Source of the DNA: Chromera velia
Taxonomy: Eukaryota; Sar; Chromeraceae
DNA length: 46,380 nt
Reading direction: 5' to 3'
NCBI GenBank assembly: GCA_018398765.1
Contig: JAHBMJ010000282.1
Span: 4,564-50,943, forward strand
A model generated the notes under the pieces. That model had not been told where the DNA came from, did no database searches, and was given only the letters and a program-made list of their open reading frames with translations. Made by a program: the position numbers and the translations under genes. Below are positions 23,740 through 34,810 of this stretch, piece by piece; positions within the stretch are counted from its first letter, which is position 1; each line of letters starts with the position of its first letter.

Positions 23740-24562
23740 CTTCCTTCCTTCCTTCTTTCCTTCTTTCCTTCTTTCCTTCTTTCCTTCTTTCCTTCTTTCT
23801 TTCTTTCCTTCTTTCCTTCTTTCCTTCTTTCCTTTCTTTCTTTCTTTCTTTCTTTCTGTCTGTCTGTCTTTCTTGCTTTCTTGCTTTCTTGCTTTCTTGT
23901 TTTCTTTCTTTCTTTCTTTCTTTCTTTCTCTGTGTCCTCATATTCTCCCATGCTCATTCGTCTCTCTGCAGGACGGAGAAACCCGACACGATCATTCACT
24001 TCGCAGAGCAACGCGCTGCCCCCTACAGCCAAAAGGACGGCGCAAAGAAGAGGTACACTGTGGACAACAACGTCGGGGCCACCCACAACCTTCTTGTTGC
24101 CATTGTGGAGTCAGGCCTCGACATTCATGTGGTCCGTCGATCGAGGCTCTCTTTCTCGTTTTTCTTTTTGCTTCTTGTTGCCATTGTGGAGTCAGGCCTC
24201 GACATTCATGTGGCTGGTGTCTCTTTCCTTTCTTCTCTCCCGTTTCTTTCTCTTTCTTGCTTCTCTCTCCCTGCCCAGACACCGAGTGTGCGGGGACAAT
24301 CAGTTTGTCGGGCTCCTTTCTATTTTCAGTGAGACCTCGTTAAAAGAGCTGCAGTAGTTTGAGAGAAAAAAAGAGTCGGGGGAGGCGCCCAAGGGGACCT
24401 GCGGTTGAACATTGTGTCACACGTTTGTTATGAATATGCATGCGTTGCCTCCAGCTGCTTCAAGGAGCCGTCTTTCCTGCATTCGGATTCACTTGGTGTA
24501 GTAGGGGTAGGTGCCATTCCCTTGCAGAGAAACTCTTCTCTTGCAAGCTCTCTGTCCATCTG

Positions 24563-24603
<41 letters not shown>

Positions 24604-27505
24604 GTGTGTGTGTATATGTGTGTATGTGTGTACGTTTCCATCTCCCTCTGTGTGTGTGTGTGTACGGGCAGGTCCACCTGGGAACTATGGGGGTGTATGG
24701 GTACGGAACTTCTGGGGGTGAGATTCCTGAGGGGTACATTGATGTGACTCTGCCTGGGGGCAGACCTTCCACCATCCTCCACCCTGCCTATCCTGGGTAG
24801 GTCTTTTCCACCTTTCTCCGACTTGTCTGTCAAGTGGCATGCGAATGTGTAGATGGAGCTGGCTTTCCCTAGAATTTCTTCTCGATTTCGATGGAACTTG
24901 TTTTTTGGGTGGGTGCGTCTGGTACTCTCGCTTCCTGGATCCTGTCCTCTGTTTGTCTTCATCCTTTTGATTACGAGGTTGCCAGAAGAGGAAAAGGTGT
25001 GGGGGGGAAAGGACGAGGGAAAGGGGCGGAATGAGAGTAAGAAATGGCGAAGAAGAAGAAGAAGAAGACGAAAACAACGACGAAAGGAGCGGAGAGGGCT
25101 GTGAAAAACATCGGAGATGGGCCGATCTCTGCTTGGGACGGAGTTTGTCAAATGCATCTCCATGGACCTTGGTCTCTCTGTGTGAATGCTTGCTTGTGTC
25201 TCCCCTTTTGTTTGTTTTCCTCTCAGTTCCGTCTACCACACCACCAAGTGTCTGGACGCCCTCCTCTTCCAGTTCTACAACAAGAACGACGGGCTGAGAG
25301 TCACAGACCTCCATCAGGGTATTGTGTGGGGAACCAACACCGACCAGACGGTGAAGGATGAGAGACTGGTGAACAGATTCGACTATGATGGAGACTACGG
25401 CACAGTCCTCAACAGATTTCTCATGCAGGTCCGTCTCTGTCTCTGTCCCTTGGGCACTAGTAGAAGCCCTCTTTATTTTGGCTGTCTTTGCTGATAGGAT
25501 ATCGTGCGACCGACTGTTGATCGATATCAATGAATGAATTAGTGTCTCTCCCAGTGTGGGTGGGTGGGTGGGCGGTTGGGCGGGTGGGTCTTGTTTGGTT
25601 TGTAGTCTCTGGGATTCTCGCATTTGTCGGAGGGGAAATGTCTTTTCATCCATTCTTTCACTCATTCATTCATCCTGGAGCTCCTTCGCGGATGCATTGC
25701 CTCCCTGGCTCCCTGCAGGCCGCTCTCGGAATCCCTCTGACCGTCTACGGCACCGGCGGCCAGACCCGCGCCTTCGTTCACATTAGAGACACATGCAGGT
25801 CGGTAGGATTACTTCTCCCCTGATCTGCTCTTCCCATGTGAATGGATCGCAACTTTTCCGCTCTCCTATCCGTCTTTCCTTTCTTCCCCTCTTTCCTCCC
25901 TTGTCTGTTCTTCTGCTCTGCGTAAAAGAACGATCGGCTGTTCGCCGGCGGTGTTCCTGTGTGCGTATGAGCTCGCACCTCTGCTGTATGTGCATGTCTG
26001 CATGTGAATGATCCTGTCGATGCCCTTGTGCAGGTGTATTGAGCTTGCAGTGAACAATCCTCCTGCAAGCGGAGAGAAGGTCCAAATTTTCAATCAGGTT
26101 AGCACCAGTGAATTGTCACCTTTCTTCCCTTCTTGCGTCGAAGTTGTGTGCTTACAGTCGTAAAGACCTGATTGCGTCTGCGTGTTTCCTCGTTGGGCGT
26201 CGAGTAGTCTTTCTGAAAGCCGCGACGCACCCTCTGTCCGTTTTTGTTGCATTGCTTGCAGGTTGCTGAGACCCTCCGGGTAAGAGACCTGGCCGAGAAG
26301 GTTGCTGGGAAGGCGGGGTGCAAGGTTGCCTACTTGGAGAATCCTAGGTTGGTTGGTTGGTTGGTCTTCGTCTGTGATCAGAGGAATGGTCTCTGTCTGG
26401 GTTTGTTGGTGGTTCGACAGGCTGGTTGGTTGGCCGGTTGGTTTCAGTTGGCCGAAAATTCGCTATTTTCACTTAGCTGGGTCTGCCTTTGCAAAGAGTG
26501 ATTTGACCCCTTTTCACGTGTCTCTCCAACTTCATTTTCGTGCTGCTGTCGGGGTACTTCTAGATCTTTCCTGGGAGGGACGCTCTGTTGAATGCCCCTT
26601 CGCTCTCTCTCTCTCTCTCTGTGTGTGTGTCTGTGTGTGTGTGTGTGTGTGTCTGCGTGCAGAAATGAGAGTGCCGAAAACGAGTTGGAGGTTTCGAACC
26701 GAAAGTTCCGTCTCCTCGGCCTCGACCCCATCCTGCTGGATGACAGACTTCTCGATGAGGTCGGTCGGTCCGGTGGGTGAGGGGTGCTCTGTGGGGTAGG
26801 AGGGTTCAGGGGTGAGCATGGGTCAGAGTGCCTGTATCGCAGCAGCTGTTTTTCCGCCTGTCTCTTGAGCTCATTTCTGTCTGGTCTGTGGGTGTGTACC
26901 CCCCTCGATGCGTGTGTTCCCTTGCTTGTTACAACCGTGCAGGTCACAGACATTGCAAGAAAATACAAACACAGATGCAAGTCGGAGCTGGTGATGCCGA
27001 GCTCTTTCTGGAACAAGAGGGTCTGTCTGCCAGGGGGTGCATGGTGAAGGGGAGGGGGCTCTGCTTTTTCTGAGGGCTGCGCAGGGGTTGCTTTTTGCTG
27101 AACCATCTTGCTAAGTGGGGGATTTGGCCCTCGAGTTTGCAATGTCGATGTCTATCTCTGTCTCAGTATGTGTGGACACAAGAGAGATGAGTATCACATG
27201 CAGTTTCTCTGCCTGTCTCTGTGTCTCCCCACCCACATCACATGCATCCGTCATCTTCTGGCTGCTGTGAAAAACTCTGGGTAGAGCGGAGAACGAAGAG
27301 TCAAACACGCAGCTTGAACGCCCCCCTCTTCTTGTTCTAGATTTTCGTATGGATGTGTTGTGTGTGTTTCCTGTCTCTTTCCTGTCTCCTGCAGAGAGCG
27401 GACGATTGCGCTCGGCGGCCCATCAGGGCGACTGAGGAAATTCTGGGCGAGCTGAAGACGACGGATGAGTTGAACAACCCTGCTTTGCTGAAGTCGTCAC
27501 CATGA
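22168..27505 (+). CDS. SQD1: UDP-sulfoquinovose synthase, plastid-targeted (SQD1 type), 10 exons, 506 aa
   Basis: Exons: 22168-22685, 23972-24131, 24672-24796, 25227-25428, 25719-25798, 26034-26097, 26262-26347, 26663-26759, 26943-27020, 27395-27505 (TGA). All phases join. The enzyme adds sulfite to UDP-glucose using bound NAD to make UDP-sulfoquinovose, the head-group donor of plastid sulfolipid. Evidence: Rossmann NAD motif GGDGFCGW (residues 93-100); [39 protein letters not shown] with the catalytic-type Thr; SVYHTTK with Tyr 271 and Lys 275 of the short-chain dehydrogenase type; [27 protein letters not shown]; and a terminal S-x-x-W-like PSSFWNKR. All match the plant/cyanobacterial family. 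The leader [20 protein letters not shown] is a signal peptide. It is followed by AES-FSLSSS, a Phe at the likely cleavage site, and a Ser/basic-rich stretch: a bipartite presequence for a secondary plastid. Intron 1 holds an assembly gap; intron 2 holds a copy of an exon 2 segment. Confidence 0.96.
22832..23178. other. Assembly gap (347 Ns) in SQD1 intron 1
   Basis: A run of unknown bases ends directly in a CT microsatellite, so the gap is most likely a collapsed or unread simple repeat. Both flanking exons join in phase, so no coding sequence need be missing. Confidence 0.95.
23179..23930 (+). repeat. Long CT/CTTT/CCTT microsatellite tract in SQD1 intron 1
   Basis: CT units follow the gap (23179-23215), and a nearly continuous CTTT/CCTT/TTCT tract runs from about 23505 to 23930. 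It gives long artefactual Ser/Phe/Leu frames on + and Lys/Glu/Arg frames on -. Confidence 0.95.
24171..24213 (+). repeat. 43-bp copy of the end of SQD1 exon 2 inside the following intron
   Basis: Positions 24171-24213 are identical to 24090-24132, the last 42 bases of exon 2 plus the first intron base. The copy starts 39 bp after the end of the original. It is not needed in the protein: the SQD1 alignment joins 24131 to 24672 directly, and the copy has no AG acceptor at its border. Confidence 0.85.
24562..24663 (+). repeat. (CT)n then (GT)n microsatellite at the end of SQD1 intron 2
   Basis: CT units change to TGTG/TATG units just upstream of the exon at 24672, so the acceptor (GGGCAG) follows a GT-rich tract instead of a plain pyrimidine tract. 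Confidence 0.9.
24851..25100 (+). repeat. Dispersed repeat, copy 2, in SQD1 intron 3
   Basis: Same orientation as and homologous to 8158-8390. It lies wholly within the intron between exons ending at 24796 and starting at 25227. It lacks the 7 extra bases of copy 1, and a GAAGAA expansion is present near its 3' end. Confidence 0.75.
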
Positions 27506-28269
27506 ATGAATGAATGAGCGAGCGTGAATGAATGAATGCATGCATGAAGCAGAAAATAAGTTCATGTCTAAATGAGAATGTGAAAGTCTGTGTGTGGCGT
27601 GTCGTTGTTCAAGAAGGGGCAAATAAGACATGGAGAGCAGAAAAGAAGAGCGGGCTTCGTGACTGCGCGATTGGCGCAAGTGGTTTTTGAACTTTTTTTG
27701 TGTTGCTTTTCTTTGATTTAATTGAAGGGAATTATTGGTTCCCCCTTATGTCCTGTGTGTCGTCTGTCGTGGATTTTGTGTGAAAGAACAGGAGAGGTGA
27801 AGGATAATGCCCCCCGATCTTCCTTTCTGTGTCTGTTTGAAAAAAAGAAAGAAGAGAAGAAAACAGAGGGTCTGGTCTTTCTTGTGTGAGAGAGAGGCAA
27901 ACAGCGTCCTTGACTTATCTGTGTGTGAGAGGAGAAGAGAAGAGGGGTCGAACATTCGTCGGTCTCGTCTCGAAACAGAGAGGAGATTTAATGAGGACGA
28001 AAGAGGGAAAGGAGAGAAGGACACACGCAGGCAGACAGACAGGCAGACAGACCAGAGAGGCAGACACAAAGACAGACAGATCGATAGAAAGACAGCAAGA
28101 CAAGGCTGATGACAGAGAGACAAGTTAGAAAGACAGACAGACAAGTAGATAGGTAAATAGATCGACAGAAAGGAAGGAAGGAAGGAATCCGTTTACACAG
28201 ACAGACAGACTAAATTGTCTTTTCTTTACTTTACTTTTTTGCTTCGTTTCTTAGAGAGATAGACGGACG

Positions 28270-28300
<31 letters not shown>

Positions 28301-30197
28301 CATGAAAAAGCTTTCTCTTCCTTTCACTCCTCTCTCTTCTCCGTGATTCTATCTGCCCTCATAATCGCATCTCGCCGTGCTCTTCTTCGTATCTACAATC
28401 TGTCTCTGTTAAATGACTTTTCTCTCCTACACACTCGGACGAAAGGAAGAAAAGGGTTCCTTGTTTGTTTGTTGATCAAATCACTAGATGCATCACGAGC
28501 GTGACAGGATGGGAGGGTACGGGAGTGTCAGGCAAAACGGAGACACAATTCAGGCGTTGGGGAACGGTCGCGTGGTCTTGGAGGGAACTGCAGGAACGGG
28601 AGCGGCAGAAGAGGAAAGGAAAGAAAGTACAGATACCTGCACATGGGTGGCGTGTAGCTGCTCCTTGTGGCTTGTTTGTTTGGCGGGCGGATAATTGGAC
28701 TTTGACAAGGTTGGGTTTACGGGTTCTGTGTCTGGTGTTGTGATGGTTTGCTTGACCAGCTTTGGTGAAAGCTTCTGTCGTGCACTTAATTCTGGCCGGT
28801 TTAATTCACAAACGAATAGGCTGCATGATCAGATTTCGACCTGTTGGCTGCACACGGCCACAGAGAAACAAAAGATCGAAAAAGCGCTTCTCATGCTCTT
28901 TACAGCCGCGCTAATTAGCTTTCTTTCTCTCTTTACTGCTTCTGCATGACTTCATTTCTCTCCTCCTGATTGCTGAGCATTCGGTTGGCGTGCCTGCTTG
29001 CCGGCATGCAGTCTACCTTTCTTGATCGATCGACTTTTTAAAAGTTTCGGTCTTTGCTTGTTTGCCTTCATATGCCTGTGACAGCCTGCCCACATGTCGC
29101 TTTTTTCAATTCATCAAAAACATGATGTCTTCTAGTGGCTGCACGCTTTACGGCTTCTAACTTCAAATTTTGGACGATTGTTTACATAATGAAATCATCG
29201 AAATATTCTGTTTTTATTTCTGAGCACAACTCTAAGCTACTCTAAGCAAACTTTCTGTTCATTTTAAAACGGTTAGAATTTATTAATATTAATTTAATTG
29301 ATTGATTTAAATCGAAGTTTTATGAAGTATTGAAGTTTTTTTTCATGTTCATAATGTTGATTAATTGTATGAAGTTCCGAAAACTACCGAAAACGAATCT
29401 AGAAACGAATTAAACGAAACGAATGTAAACAAAAAAAAAAAGTCAAAAAAAAAAGGAAAAAGACTTTCGTCGCTTATGATCGATATATTAATATGTGATT
29501 CTGTTAGACTGTGTGCGAACCTGTGTAGTTTGATTCAGCATCTTTAGCTACTTTATCCTGTTCTTCCGAAAAAAAATCTTTCATCAATGTCAGTATTCTT
29601 CATAATTCTTCGTCATCAGTTCTTTCCTAAGTTTTTTCAGCCGGCCTCATGCATGCAGTCTGACCTAGTCTGTCCGTTGAATCTTGCCCTTTATTGCATT
29701 TGCGGATCCGTACGCGCGCTAGTGGCCCGGCTAACCGTGTTGGGCGTGGGGCTCGGCCCGTGGGGCGGCGGGGGGCCCCGCCACTTAATTTGTACACCCC
29801 GCCCATGCGGCCAGGGGCCGAGGCGCTCGGCGCATCTCGTGTTGCGCGCGGTGTTGCCGATCGACCATTGCCGTCGTAATGCCGTCTCCATCATTGCCGT
29901 CTCAGGCCCGTCTGCATGCCGTCTGCAAAGTACTCTGCATGACCGGACGCTGTAGACGGGTGGGTACTAGCCAGGTAGGCCGTGGTACAATGGCATAGAA
30001 CGATCGACTGACATCTCAAGAGTTTTGACCGTTTGTTCCGCCTCAACATCTGCAGTCTTAATTTGTCTGAGTTTCACACGAATTTCGGCTTTTGACTCTG
30101 TGTCTGCCCGCAGGATCACTTCTTTCACCTGCAGCCCGGAACCTTCTGTCTGCCTCTGTGCTGTACCGTCTACTTGAGGACAGGCGTACCGCTGTGC
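27506..30197. other. SQD1-CysQ intergenic region
   Basis: This holds the SQD1 3' UTR, then purine-rich and CAGA-type microsatellite DNA (about 27840-28310). A stretch follows with no convincing gene (28450-29000), then an AT-rich island (29140-29690). Last comes a sharply GC-rich patch (about 29700-29960), in which GCCGTCT-like words recur several times near 29870-29930. Parts of the last 200 bp are the likely CysQ promoter. Confidence 0.5.
28024..28302 (+). repeat. (CAGA)n-rich microsatellite tracts
   Basis: Several runs of CAGA/GACA units occur near 28029-28085, 28125-28145, 28196-28212 and 28262-28300. Confidence 0.9.
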
Positions 30198-33100
30198 ATG
30201 CGTTTCCTCAGTGCGTTGTGTGGTGTCCCCTTTTCCCTCGCCTTTCGGACGGGGCCGGGTCCTCTTCACCCCGTCTCCGCTGGAGGTCTCTTGCAGTGCT
30301 ACGGAGCAGCCAACAGACGTCTCTTGTCTGCATTCGCGGCAGGGCAACAGTGGGGTGGGCAGATGGAAGCAGAGGAGCGTGTGCAGCTGCGGGATGCTCT
30401 CCCCGAGCGGCAGTGCGGGAGTGAGCGCGTGAGCGTGTTGAAGCTTCTGGACATTGCGAGACGGGCAGGAGACGCCATCATGGAGGTGTACTCGAAGGAG
30501 ACGGGCAAATGGAACGTGCAGGTAAAGGAGGATGAGTCCCCTCTCACGATAGCAGACCAGAGGGCAGACGCCATCATAGTGGAGGGCCTGCAGAAGGCCT
30601 ACCCCTCCATCCCTGTGATATCAGAGGAGGGGGCCAAAGCGCCAGTGGAAGAGAAAAAGCAGTACAGCCACTTCTTCGTGGTAGACCCTCTCGACGGTCA
30701 GCACAACAGAACACAGCAGGAGGCGGTTCAGAGGGGCGGCTGCGTGGATGGATGGATGGATGGATGGATGGATGGATGGATGGATGGATGGATGGATGAA
30801 TGGATGGATGGATGGACGGACGGATGGATGGATGGACGGACGGACGGACGGATGGATGGATGGATGGATGGATGGATGGAATGTTCAGCCGCACTGCTGG
30901 ATCGAGGAAGACGGAAAGAAAGAGAGAGATGTGATTGTTGAACCTCGCGTTTCTCCTCTTTTTTGGCGTCGATCGAGGAGTTGGTGCCTCTCCCACACAT
31001 CTTCCACCTAATGACCAAAACGCCTTTTGTTCTTTTCCTTTCTTGCTTTTCTGGTCGACGGGAAGAACTAGTTGTCAGGTAAGTTGCCGTGCGTGCATGT
31101 GAGAAAAAAAAGGGATAGACGAATTGGGCCGAGAGACATACAGAAAGAGGACGCATTCCTATGAAGCAGCGCTGAATGGATGCTTGGGCAAAAGGCTAGG
31201 GCGCTTCTTTCCTTTCCTTTCGGCTTTCCCCCACGTGCACGTTTTCTCTCTACAGTCGCACCAATCTGTCCCTATGCGCCTATCTCTTTCTGTCTGTCTG
31301 TCTGTCTGATTGTCTGTCTGAAGGCCTGGAGCTCTGGTACCCTTCCACTGAGAGAGCGCGCCAAAAGAAGAAAGAAAAAGACAGAAGAGAATGAAGAAAG
31401 AGAAGAAGGAAAGAAAAGACGATATAGTCTGTCTGATTGTCTGTCTGTCGGCTTGTCTACCTCTATGTCTGCCTGCCTGCCTGTCCTACTTCTCTCTCTC
31501 TGCAGGCACAAAGGAGTTCATCAATCGTCAGTCAGTCTGTCTGTCAGTGAATGCGGGAGCATCTGGGTTAATAAGTGAGTGAGTGAGTAAGCGAGTGAAT
31601 GAGTGAGTAAGTGAGAGCGAGCTCAGCTGCGGGGAGAGTGAACAAACGTGTGAGTCAGAGAGTGGGCATACGATCGTCTCCCTCCAATGGGTACTTCTTC
31701 TGATCTGTCTCTGCATGCATTGTCCTTTCTTTCGGCTCCTGCAGATGGACAGTCTCTGATACCCCTCTTGACTTCTATCTGATTTCCTTGCCCCTTGGCC
31801 TTTCAGTACCTGCTTCTATTTCGTCCAGCTTTGGTCTGACTGTCGCATTTAATTCACTTAATTTCTTGTCTGGAGAACCGCAGTACAGATGCCGCCTGAA
31901 GGTCCACACAAAAACCGAGCTGTCGGTTTGGAGGCCTTCAAGAGGTTTCGTTGTTTTTGGAAGGCAGAGAACACCTTTTAAGTGATGCATGTGGGGGGAT
32001 TGAACATGAATGTCTTTGCAGGGAACGGGCAGTTCACTGTGAACATCGCTCTTTGCACCTCCTCCCGTGGTGTGCTCGGTGACGCCGTTCCTGTCCTGGG
32101 CGTCGTGACTGTTCCTGCTCTCGGTCGGGCATTCGTGGGTCTGGAAGGAAAGGGGGCGTTTAGGGTGGGGGAGCCTCTGGAAGATGCTGCTGGAATGCGA
32201 GAAGGTGAGCAGGGAAGGGGGGGAGCAGGAGAGACCCCAAACTTTTGAATTGTGAGTTGAGATTTGGGAAAGAGAGAGGGGGGCAAGGAGGAAGCACACA
32301 GCCTTTTTTTTGCACGGCGCGTCAGGCCCCTTTGCGTTTATCTTTCTTTTCTTTGTCAGTTTGTCTTTTGTCCTTTCTGTTTCTCTGTGTCTTCGTCTGT
32401 TTCTGTCGAGATATCCCCCATTTGCTGCAAGAATGTCATCCTTCCCTTTTCTTCCCTTCTCACCCATGCAGGTCTGAGTGGAGACACACCGAGCGGAGCC
32501 GTGAAGACAGAGGAAGGGGGGGTCAAGTCTGGAGAAGATGAAGTGGGTGTGCGAGTGCGTGCGTCATCTTTTGACGAGGAGGAGGAAGGTCTGGTGGTGG
32601 TTGCCTCGAGGAGTCATATGAACGAGGCAACAAAAAAGTTCTTGGACAAGTACAAAAACTGCAAGACTGTTAGCCTTGGGTAGGCTTCATTTTGTGTGTT
32701 CTGGTCTGTCCTTGGCCTTTTGTTTCTTTTTTGCTTGCTTTCGTTCTTTCATCCTCCCTCATCTCATCCCTTCCTCTTTTAAGCCATTCCTCTCTCCTAC
32801 ACCCCCTTTCTTTCTGTCCTTCTGTATTTGTATTTGGTCTTCATGACTCTCCATCCAAGAGGCTCCCAAGTTTATTCTAAAGTGACTTCCTTTCCTCTCT
32901 TCCTCGCTGTCTGTGTTCTCACTGGCCATCTGTTTGAATCATGCTGGCCCTCTTGTTTTAGTTCATTGTTTGTCAGATGCTCTCACTCTTCTTTTCCACT
33001 ATCTTCCTCCCCTCTATTTCTGGCTGTCTGTCTACTCAAAGGCTTTTCATTTGAAGATTTTGCCCTTCTTTTTTTGAGGATCGTTTTCTGCTCATCTGCT

Positions 33101-34004
33101 TCCAATTCGTTCTGCAGGTCCTCTCTAAAGATTCTTCTCCTCGCAGAAGGGGCTGCCCAGATCTATCCACGCTTGGCACCCACCTGTCAGCCCGATAGCT
33201 AGCCTGCCAAGACGGTTGAAGTGTTTCTCGAAAGCGTCGATCTTTTCAGCGGCTACCTCTCGGCTCATGTCTCTCGGTCTTGTCTGCTCGTTGGTTCCTG
33301 AGTCCGTTAGTCTGATCGATGGATGGATGGATGGATGGATGGATGGTTGGATGGATGGATACGTCTCGATCAATGTGGTGACGCTGATCGACTCTGCCCT
33401 TGCTTGAGCAAGCCACGCACTTCTTTTTTCACCTCAACTTCCGTCCCTGTTGTGCAGCTGAGTGGGACACTTGTGCTGCCCATGCAATTTTGAAAGAGGC
33501 AGGGGGGGAGATCTTTCAGGTCGGTCAGCTTTGTCGCTGCAGAAGGATTCCCGCTTTCAAGCTGGACGAAGCTTGATGAACAGACAGGCAAACGGTAACT
33601 TAGGAAGCAAACGAAAGAGGGAGACAGGGAGGACAGTGGGCAAGGATCCGTCTTCTATCTTAAAGTGGTTTCCTAGCGTTCGTTCCTTTCGCCTTTTCCT
33701 TTCTGAATTTGAGGGAGGGGGGAAGGGGGGAGGGGGGGGGGAAGAAATGCAGATTACATTGCCGTGACTACCTGAATGAAAGATCGAGCCACTGTCTCTT
33801 CTTCTGTGACAAACACCTGGTTGCACATCCATTTCTTTGCAGGTGTCGGAAGAGGGAGAGGTGCGATGGGATTCTCCCATGAGGTACAAGAAGGCTGAAA
33901 TCCGGAATCCTTTTTTCATGGCAGTCGGGAAGAGAGCAGGTTCATCGGTAGAGCAGTCTCAACCTCAAGGTCCTTCCTCGCAGCAGCTTTCTTCCAAAGT
34001 GTGA
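30198..34004 (+). CDS. 3'(2'),5'-bisphosphate nucleotidase (CysQ/HAL2-like PAP phosphatase), 7 exons, 400 aa
   Basis: Exons: 30198-30696, 31506-31526 (21 nt), 32022-32204, 32472-32679, 33118-33185, 33458-33519, 33843-34004 (TGA). All phases join. The enzyme belongs to the Li-sensitive, Mg-dependent inositol monophosphatase superfamily and dephosphorylates 3'-phosphoadenosine 5'-phosphate (PAP, or PAPS) in sulfur assimilation. Motifs in order: [18 protein letters not shown] (metal-ligand Glu); VVDPLDG (Asp 163 and Asp 166) joined across the tiny exon to [45 protein letters not shown]; and [13 protein letters not shown] (metal-ligand Asp). TKEF and TSEWDT after the metal site are typical of CysQ/HAL2 and not of true inositol phosphatases. 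The N terminus [20 protein letters not shown] is hydrophobic and ends near a Phe, so it may be an organelle leader; the cytosol is not excluded. An acidic insert of about 30 residues precedes VVVASRSH. The start is the first in-frame ATG; an upstream start is possible. Confidence 0.92.
30744..30881 (+). repeat. (GATG)n minisatellite in CysQ intron 1
   Basis: About 30 GATG/GACG units begin only 47 bp after the donor at 30697. A short relative of it lies in a later intron of the same gene (33319-33361). Confidence 0.95.
33319..33361 (+). repeat. Short (GATG)n run in CysQ intron 5
   Basis: Around ten GATG units lie between exons ending at 33185 and starting at 33458. Confidence 0.95.
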
Positions 34005-34203
34005 TTGATTGTGGAGTTCCAAACTTGTAAGAGGACTTACAGGACTTGACGTAATTTTTTAAAGACGCGAGAATGCTTAAACAACAATCTAGACTTCAAT
34101 CTTTCAATATGAAATCTACTGGGTACTATAAGGAAGTATATACTTCTGCGTATACTACAGTTAGGTTTGGGGAAGTGACTCACTAGCTAGCCCGGGAGTC
34201 CTA

Positions 34204-34252
34204 GCTCTAGTCCTAGCTTAGGCTAGCTAAAGCCTAGGCTCTGCACTACATA
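34204..34252 (+). repeat. Left inverted repeat of the retroelement block
   Basis: It reads GCTCTAG...TAGCTTAGG, a 16-bp insertion, then CTCTGCACTACATAA. The reverse complement of 38851-38884 reads GCTCTAG...TAGCTTAGG directly followed by CTCTGCACTCCATAA. Confidence 0.8.
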
Positions 34253-34635
34253 AAAAAAAATAAAAGATCGGAAAAAATATTTTAACTTTTTTTTTTATAG
34301 ATTTTTTTTTTATTTATCAAGACAGTCAACAGGAGTGTTGCACAGGATGTTGCATGAAAACTATATGTTGCAACACTGTTGTTTGGTTGATAAGCTAGAA
34401 AGCTAGACAGCTGTAGTTTTTACTCCTTCACACCGCTGGAGTTTGTATGAAAAAGCATTTGGTCAGTAAAAGACAAGAGGTGCTGCTTCGCCATGGCTGA
34501 TGAAACGGCTAAAGGGCGACCTATTATCAATTGATCGGGCCACGCCAACTGAAATCAGGAGACGCAAGGTGATTAATTTTACGAGACCTTTTAATGCCAA
34601 TGAGACATGCCATGGCCTATGAGTCGGTTCATCAA

Positions 34636-34810
34636 CAAATAGTTGACTATAGCAACTATAGCTATACCTCTATATTTTATAGTCAAAATAGTAAACTATA
34701 ACTAGAAAAAATAGTTGAAATAGTTAACTATTCTTACTATTTAATTTATAGTTAAAAATGAAGCGACTATCGGAAAATAGTTCATTATTCTAACTATTGT
34801 AATAGTCGCC
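34636..34810. repeat. ATAGTT/AACTAT palindromic word cluster
   Basis: ACTAT, ATAGT and their palindromic fusion ATAGTTAACTAT recur many times in about 175 bp. The cluster is bordered on the left by GTCGGTTCAT and on the right by GTCGCCGACC. It could be degenerate simple sequence or a protein-binding array; nothing decides between them. Confidence 0.6.

Noticed and set aside
24171-24213. Alternative SQD1 exon
   Set aside because: It has no AG acceptor at its border, and including it would duplicate a conserved stretch that occurs once in the family.
23179-24343. Long + and - frames of Ser/Phe/Leu or Lys/Glu/Arg composition
   Set aside because: They are translations of CT/CTTT microsatellites and the N gap inside an SQD1 intron.
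29720-29960. rRNA or tRNA gene in the GC-rich patch
   Set aside because: No cloverleaf, B-box or recognisable rRNA core sequence is visible.
30744-30881. GATG array as a CRISPR-like or coding repeat (MDGW/HPSI frames)
   Set aside because: Pure 4-bp tandem units without spacers, lying inside a CysQ intron.
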